From Lachnospiraceae bacterium (GTDB lineage Bacteria; Bacillota; Clostridia; Lachnospirales; Lachnospiraceae): DNA of 6,894 nt. Under the pieces are notes generated by a model. The model was not told the DNA's origin, did not search any database, and was given only the letters and a program-made list of their open reading frames with translations. The DNA is taken from assembly GCA_003520105.1 (NCBI GenBank), contig DOVL01000207.1, forward strand, positions 2,828 through 9,721, written 5' to 3'. Made by a program: the position numbers and the translations under genes. Shown in pieces: positions 4,994 through 6,894 of this stretch (the first letter of the stretch is position 1; every line of letters begins with the position of its first letter).

Positions 4994-6349
4994 ATGAAAG
5001 ACATGACAAAAGGCAGTCCGGCCAGGCTGATCATAATGTTCACGATTCCCCTGATCTGCGGCTGCATATTTCAACAATTATATAACCTCGGCGACAGCAA
5101 GATCGTCAGCATGTATCTGGATCAATACGCCTTTGCGGCGGTCGGAATGACTGCAACCGTTTCAAATGTCCTTATCGGACTCACAAACGGCTTTACCCAG
5201 GGTTTCGGAATCCTTGTTTCAAACAGTTTCGGTGCAAAGGAAGAGGCGCGTCTCAGGCGCTGCGTGGCAGGAAGTATCTTCCTGACCTTCCTTCTGATAA
5301 TCGTGCTGACTGTCGGCGGTTTCCTTACGATCCGCCCGATACTAAAGCTGCTGGACACTCCTGATGAAGTCATGGGCTACGCACTTCGCTACGTCCGGAT
5401 TATCATCGGAGGTATCGCCTTCACCGCAATCTACAACCTCTGCGCAAACCTGCTGAGAGCGCTTGGCGACAGCCGCACACCACTGTATTTCCTTATATTA
5501 TCCGTGGTTCTGAATCTGATCACAGATTATCTCTTCGTAGGAGTTTTCAAGATGGGCATTGAGGGTGCTGCTTATGCAACCGTACTTTCACAGATAGTCT
5601 GCTGTGTACTTTGTATCATTTATATTCTCGCCAAATACCGTTACATCCTCCCACATCGTGAGGACTGGGCGGCAATGAAGAGCGAACTCTCTAACCTGTT
5701 TGCGACCGGTCTCTCGATGGGCCTGATGGGATGTATCGTAAATATAGGTACTGTTATCCTTCAGCTTGGTATCAACAGTCTCGGTTCGGATATCATGGCC
5801 GCGCACGTTGCGGGCAGAAGAATATTTGACCTCACCTGCATACTTATCTACACCTTCGGTATCACGATGACTACCTACGTAGGACAAAATACAGGTGCCG
5901 GAAGGCTCGACCGTGTACGTCAGGGCGTACGGTCCGCAAATATTATTGTTACTGTTATTTCAGCTTCACTGCTGCTGATCACATTTCTAATCTCGCGTCC
6001 GATCATCTCATGGCTGGCGAGTACCGAAAATAAAACTATTGTTGACAACGGCGTTATGTACTGCCGCCTCGGCGTATGCTTCTATTTCTCACTGGGGCCG
6101 CTTTTCGTACTTCGCTGCACATTGCAGGGCCTCGGCCACAAGGTTGCACCGCTCTTTTCATCTATACTTGAGCTTACCGTGAAGATCCTTTCCGTACTCT
6201 TCCTCGTACCGGCACTTGGCTATCTCGGAGTTGCACTTACTGAACCGATCAGCTGGGTCTTCATGACAATCATGCTCGCAGCGATGTATTTCTATTACAT
6301 GCCGCGAGATGAGAAGTTGTACTCGAAAGAAAATTCTAAAGAGAATTAA
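4994..6349 (+). CDS. MATE-family multidrug/sodium antiporter-type efflux protein
   Basis: A complete 451-aa membrane protein with the twelve hydrophobic segments and two-lobe arrangement of MATE transporters, which export cationic drugs or metabolites in exchange for Na+ or H+. The N-terminus DMTKGSPARLI followed by FQQLYNLGDSKIVS (26-39) is typical of Firmicute members. The first lobe carries LLRALGDSRTPLYF (153-166) and NLITDYLFVGVFKMGIEGAA (174-193). The second lobe carries TYVGQNTGAGRLDRVRQG (294-311) and the matching LRCTLQGLGHKVAPLF (373-388). The cytoplasmic tail (436-451) is short and charged. The start has only a weak Shine-Dalgarno (ACAGGT, 7 nt spacer after AGG); M4 is an alternative start without better support. 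Substrate cannot be told from sequence. It stands divergent from the 710-aa gene with its own promoter, and no clear terminator follows before the pilin-like gene 67 nt downstream. Confidence 0.93.
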   Translation: MKDMTKGSPARLIIMFTIPLICGCIFQQLYNLGDSKIVSMYLDQYAFAAVGMTATVSNVLIGLTNGFTQGFGILVSNSFGAKEEARLRRCVAGSIFLTFLLIIVLTVGGFLTIRPILKLLDTPDEVMGYALRYVRIIIGGIAFTAIYNLCANLLRALGDSRTPLYFLILSVVLNLITDYLFVGVFKMGIEGAAYATVLSQIVCCVLCIIYILAKYRYILPHREDWAAMKSELSNLFATGLSMGLMGCIVNIGTVILQLGINSLGSDIMAAHVAGRRIFDLTCILIYTFGITMTTYVGQNTGAGRLDRVRQGVRSANIIVTVISASLLLITFLISRPIISWLASTENKTIVDNGVMYCRLGVCFYFSLGPLFVLRCTLQGLGHKVAPLFSSILELTVKILSVLFLVPALGYLGVALTEPISWVFMTIMLAAMYFYYMPRDEKLYSKENSKEN

Positions 6350-6361
6350 ACCTTATTCTTA

Positions 6362-6382
6362 TATCACGCATAAATAGTGATA
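6362..6382. repeat. Inverted repeat between MATE and the pilin-like gene
   Basis: TATCAC (6362-6367) and GTGATA (6377-6382) form perfect 6-bp arms with a 9-nt spacer. No T-run follows on either strand, so it is not a convincing terminator. It may be an operator or a weak RNA hairpin separating the two genes. Confidence 0.35.
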
Positions 6383-6416
6383 CATTAATGAAAGTATGTG
6401 CGAAGGTGTAGGCTCA

Positions 6417-6626
6417 ATGAAAAAATCAAATAAGAATCGTGGATTTACACTTGTCGAGTTAATTGTTGTACTTGTCATATTGGCTATACTCGCAGCTATC
6501 TTAACTCCTGCGTTGCTCGGCTATATCGATCGGGCAAAAGAAAAGAAAGATGTATTAAATGCAAAAAACTGTATGACAGCTACTCAAGACTATATAAAGA
6601 CCTCAATACCAAAAAACCGGTATTGA
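6417..6626 (+). CDS. Truncated type IV pilin-like protein, 69 aa
   Basis: The N-terminus is a class III/IV prepilin signal: a short basic leader MKKSNKNRG, cleavage expected between G9 and F10, then FTLVELIVVLVILAILAAIL with the conserved Glu at mature position 5 (E14). Residues about 12-34 form the membrane and assembly helix, and 36-60 continue the amphipathic alpha-1 helix (GYIDRAKEKKDVLNAKNC). Prepilin peptidase would process it and it would be embedded in the membrane or a pilus/pseudopilus. The family is normally about twice as long or more; here the globular beta domain is missing and the last codons lie inside a terminator stem. It is therefore probably a 3'-truncated remnant, though a minimal membrane peptide is possible. 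I use the ATG at 6417 because it gives a normal leader; an in-frame ATG at 6396 would add MCEGVGS and lacks a better ribosome-binding site. No other pilus genes are in view. Confidence 0.7.
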   Translation: MKKSNKNRGFTLVELIVVLVILAILAAILTPALLGYIDRAKEKKDVLNAKNCMTATQDYIKTSIPKNRY

Positions 6627-6637
6627 GGTCTTTTATT
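6596..6637 (+). terminator. Strong intrinsic terminator overlapping the 3' end of the pilin-like gene
   Basis: A perfect 15-bp stem: AAAGACCTCAATACC (6596-6610) pairs with GGTATTGAGGTCTTT (6619-6633) across an 8-nt loop, followed by TTATT. The stop codon TGA (6624-6626) lies inside the right arm, so translation reaches into the hairpin. It ends plus-strand transcription facing the tRNA genes; a weaker tail on the other strand could make it partly bidirectional. Confidence 0.88.
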
Positions 6638-6653
6638 ATGTATATCTTTTATT

Positions 6654-6691
6654 AAACAAAAAGCTCAATCCTGTTAAAACGATTGAGCTTT
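6654..6691 (-). terminator. Intrinsic terminator after tRNA-Leu
   Basis: A perfect 11-bp stem formed by AAAGCTCAATC (6660-6670) and GATTGAGCTTT (6681-6691) with a 10-nt loop. Read on the minus strand it is followed by TTGTTT, so with the stem-end Ts it has a good U tract. It begins 9 nt after the tRNA-Leu discriminator base and faces the terminator of the pilin-like gene. Confidence 0.88.
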
Positions 6692-6699
6692 ATTTTATA

Positions 6700-6785
6700 T
6701 GCCGGCGACCGGGATCGAACCGGTACGGGTATCGCTACCCACGGGATTTTAAGTCCCGGGCGTCTGCCAGTTCCGCCACGCCGGC
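6700..6785 (-). tRNA. tRNA-Leu (anticodon UAA)
   Basis: All arms can be folded by eye: acceptor GCCGGCG with CGCCGGC; D-arm with TGGCAGA; anticodon stem CGGGA/TCCCG around CTTAAAA, with the anticodon at 6749-6751; long variable arm GGGTA-GCGA-TACCC as expected for class II leucine tRNA; T-arm ACCGG-TTCGATC-CCGGT; discriminator A at 6700. No CCA is encoded, so it is added after transcription. It reads UUA and, by wobble, UUG. Confidence 0.97.
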
Positions 6786-6795
6786 GTATTTACTT

Positions 6796-6830
6796 AAAAA
6801 ATAAGTCACTGCATAATCAACAGTGAACTT
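6796..6830 (-). terminator. Terminator-like hairpin between tRNA-Asp and tRNA-Leu
   Basis: On the minus strand AAGTTCACTG pairs with CAGTGACTT (one bulged base) around a 9-nt loop, and is followed by A and six Ts (6796-6801). It begins 7 nt after the end of tRNA-Asp and its T-run ends 10 nt before tRNA-Leu. It looks like a genuine intrinsic terminator for tRNA-Asp. tRNA-Leu would then need its own promoter, for which TTGATT with TTAAGT at 17 nt spacing, overlapping the hairpin, is only a weak candidate. Confidence 0.65.
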
Positions 6831-6837
6831 AGAAAAG

Positions 6838-6894
6838 CGACCCAGAACGGACTTGAACCGTCGACCTCCGCCGTGACAGGGCGGCGCTCTAACC
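6838..6894 (-). tRNA. tRNA-Asp (anticodon GUC), 5' end outside the window
   Basis: The visible 57 nt include part of the D-arm (GGTTAGAGC), anticodon stem CCGCC/GGCGG around CTGTCAC with anticodon at 6875-6877, a short variable loop, T-arm GACGG-TTCAAGT-CCGTT with one G-T pair, and the 3' acceptor strand CTGGGTC with discriminator G at 6838. The G discriminator is the usual identity base for aspartate. The first 20 or so bases run off the right edge. No CCA is encoded. Confidence 0.95.

Noticed and set aside
5588..5887. Minus-strand open frame of 99 codons within the MATE gene
   Set aside because: It lies antisense to conserved transmembrane segments and has no supporting start signal or protein-like features.
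6362..6382. TATCAC/GTGATA dyad as a terminator for the MATE gene
   Set aside because: The stem is only 6 bp, AT-rich, and has no T-run after it on either strand; it is listed only as an inverted repeat.
1..6894. CRISPR array, insertion sequence or prophage attachment site
   Set aside because: No regularly spaced repeats, transposase motifs or terminal inverted repeats were seen, and no duplicated tRNA 3' end is present inside the window to suggest integration.

Overview
The window looks like a chromosomal stretch from an anaerobic Clostridia-type Firmicute, most likely a Lachnospiraceae relative of Butyrivibrio or Roseburia. The reasons are strong AGGAGG ribosome-binding sites, a CcpA-type cre sequence, a Firmicute-style MATE transporter, tRNA genes without an encoded CCA, and a class III-type pilin N-terminus of the kind common in that family. 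The genus is inference; no marker gene fixes it.

Layout. Positions 1-4772 are transcribed on the minus strand. A LacI/GalR-family regulator (1-110, cut by the window edge) follows, 15 nt downstream in transcription, a complete GH13_4 amylosucrase-type sucrose enzyme (126-1976). Upstream of the enzyme lies a gene-free stretch of about 305 nt (1977-2282). It holds an extended -10 promoter candidate, an 11-bp hairpin, a perfect cre/LacI operator match, two further inverted repeats, a 31-nt tandem duplication and a 10-bp palindrome. Next are two minus-strand genes I do not recognise: a 93-aa protein (2283-2564) and a 710-aa charged, soluble protein (2640-4772), probably one transcription unit. 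They lie in the same reading frame, separated by 75 nt of stops in which a second frame is open.

From about 4803 to 4993 is a divergent intergenic region with a good extended -10 promoter for the plus-strand MATE efflux gene (4994-6349). Next is a very short type IV pilin-like gene (6417-6626) whose last codons form the left arm of a strong intrinsic terminator, suggesting a 3'-truncated pilin. Transcription from the right converges on it: tRNA-Leu(UAA) and a partial tRNA-Asp(GUC) on the minus strand, each followed by its own terminator-like hairpin.

How the parts fit: the amylosucrase and LacI genes form a plausible self-regulated sucrose-use unit, with the cre-like site as operator for the encoded LacI protein, for CcpA, or for both. 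The MATE gene and the tRNAs are ordinary. The least explained parts are the 710-aa/93-aa pair, the crowded amylosucrase leader and the truncated pilin.
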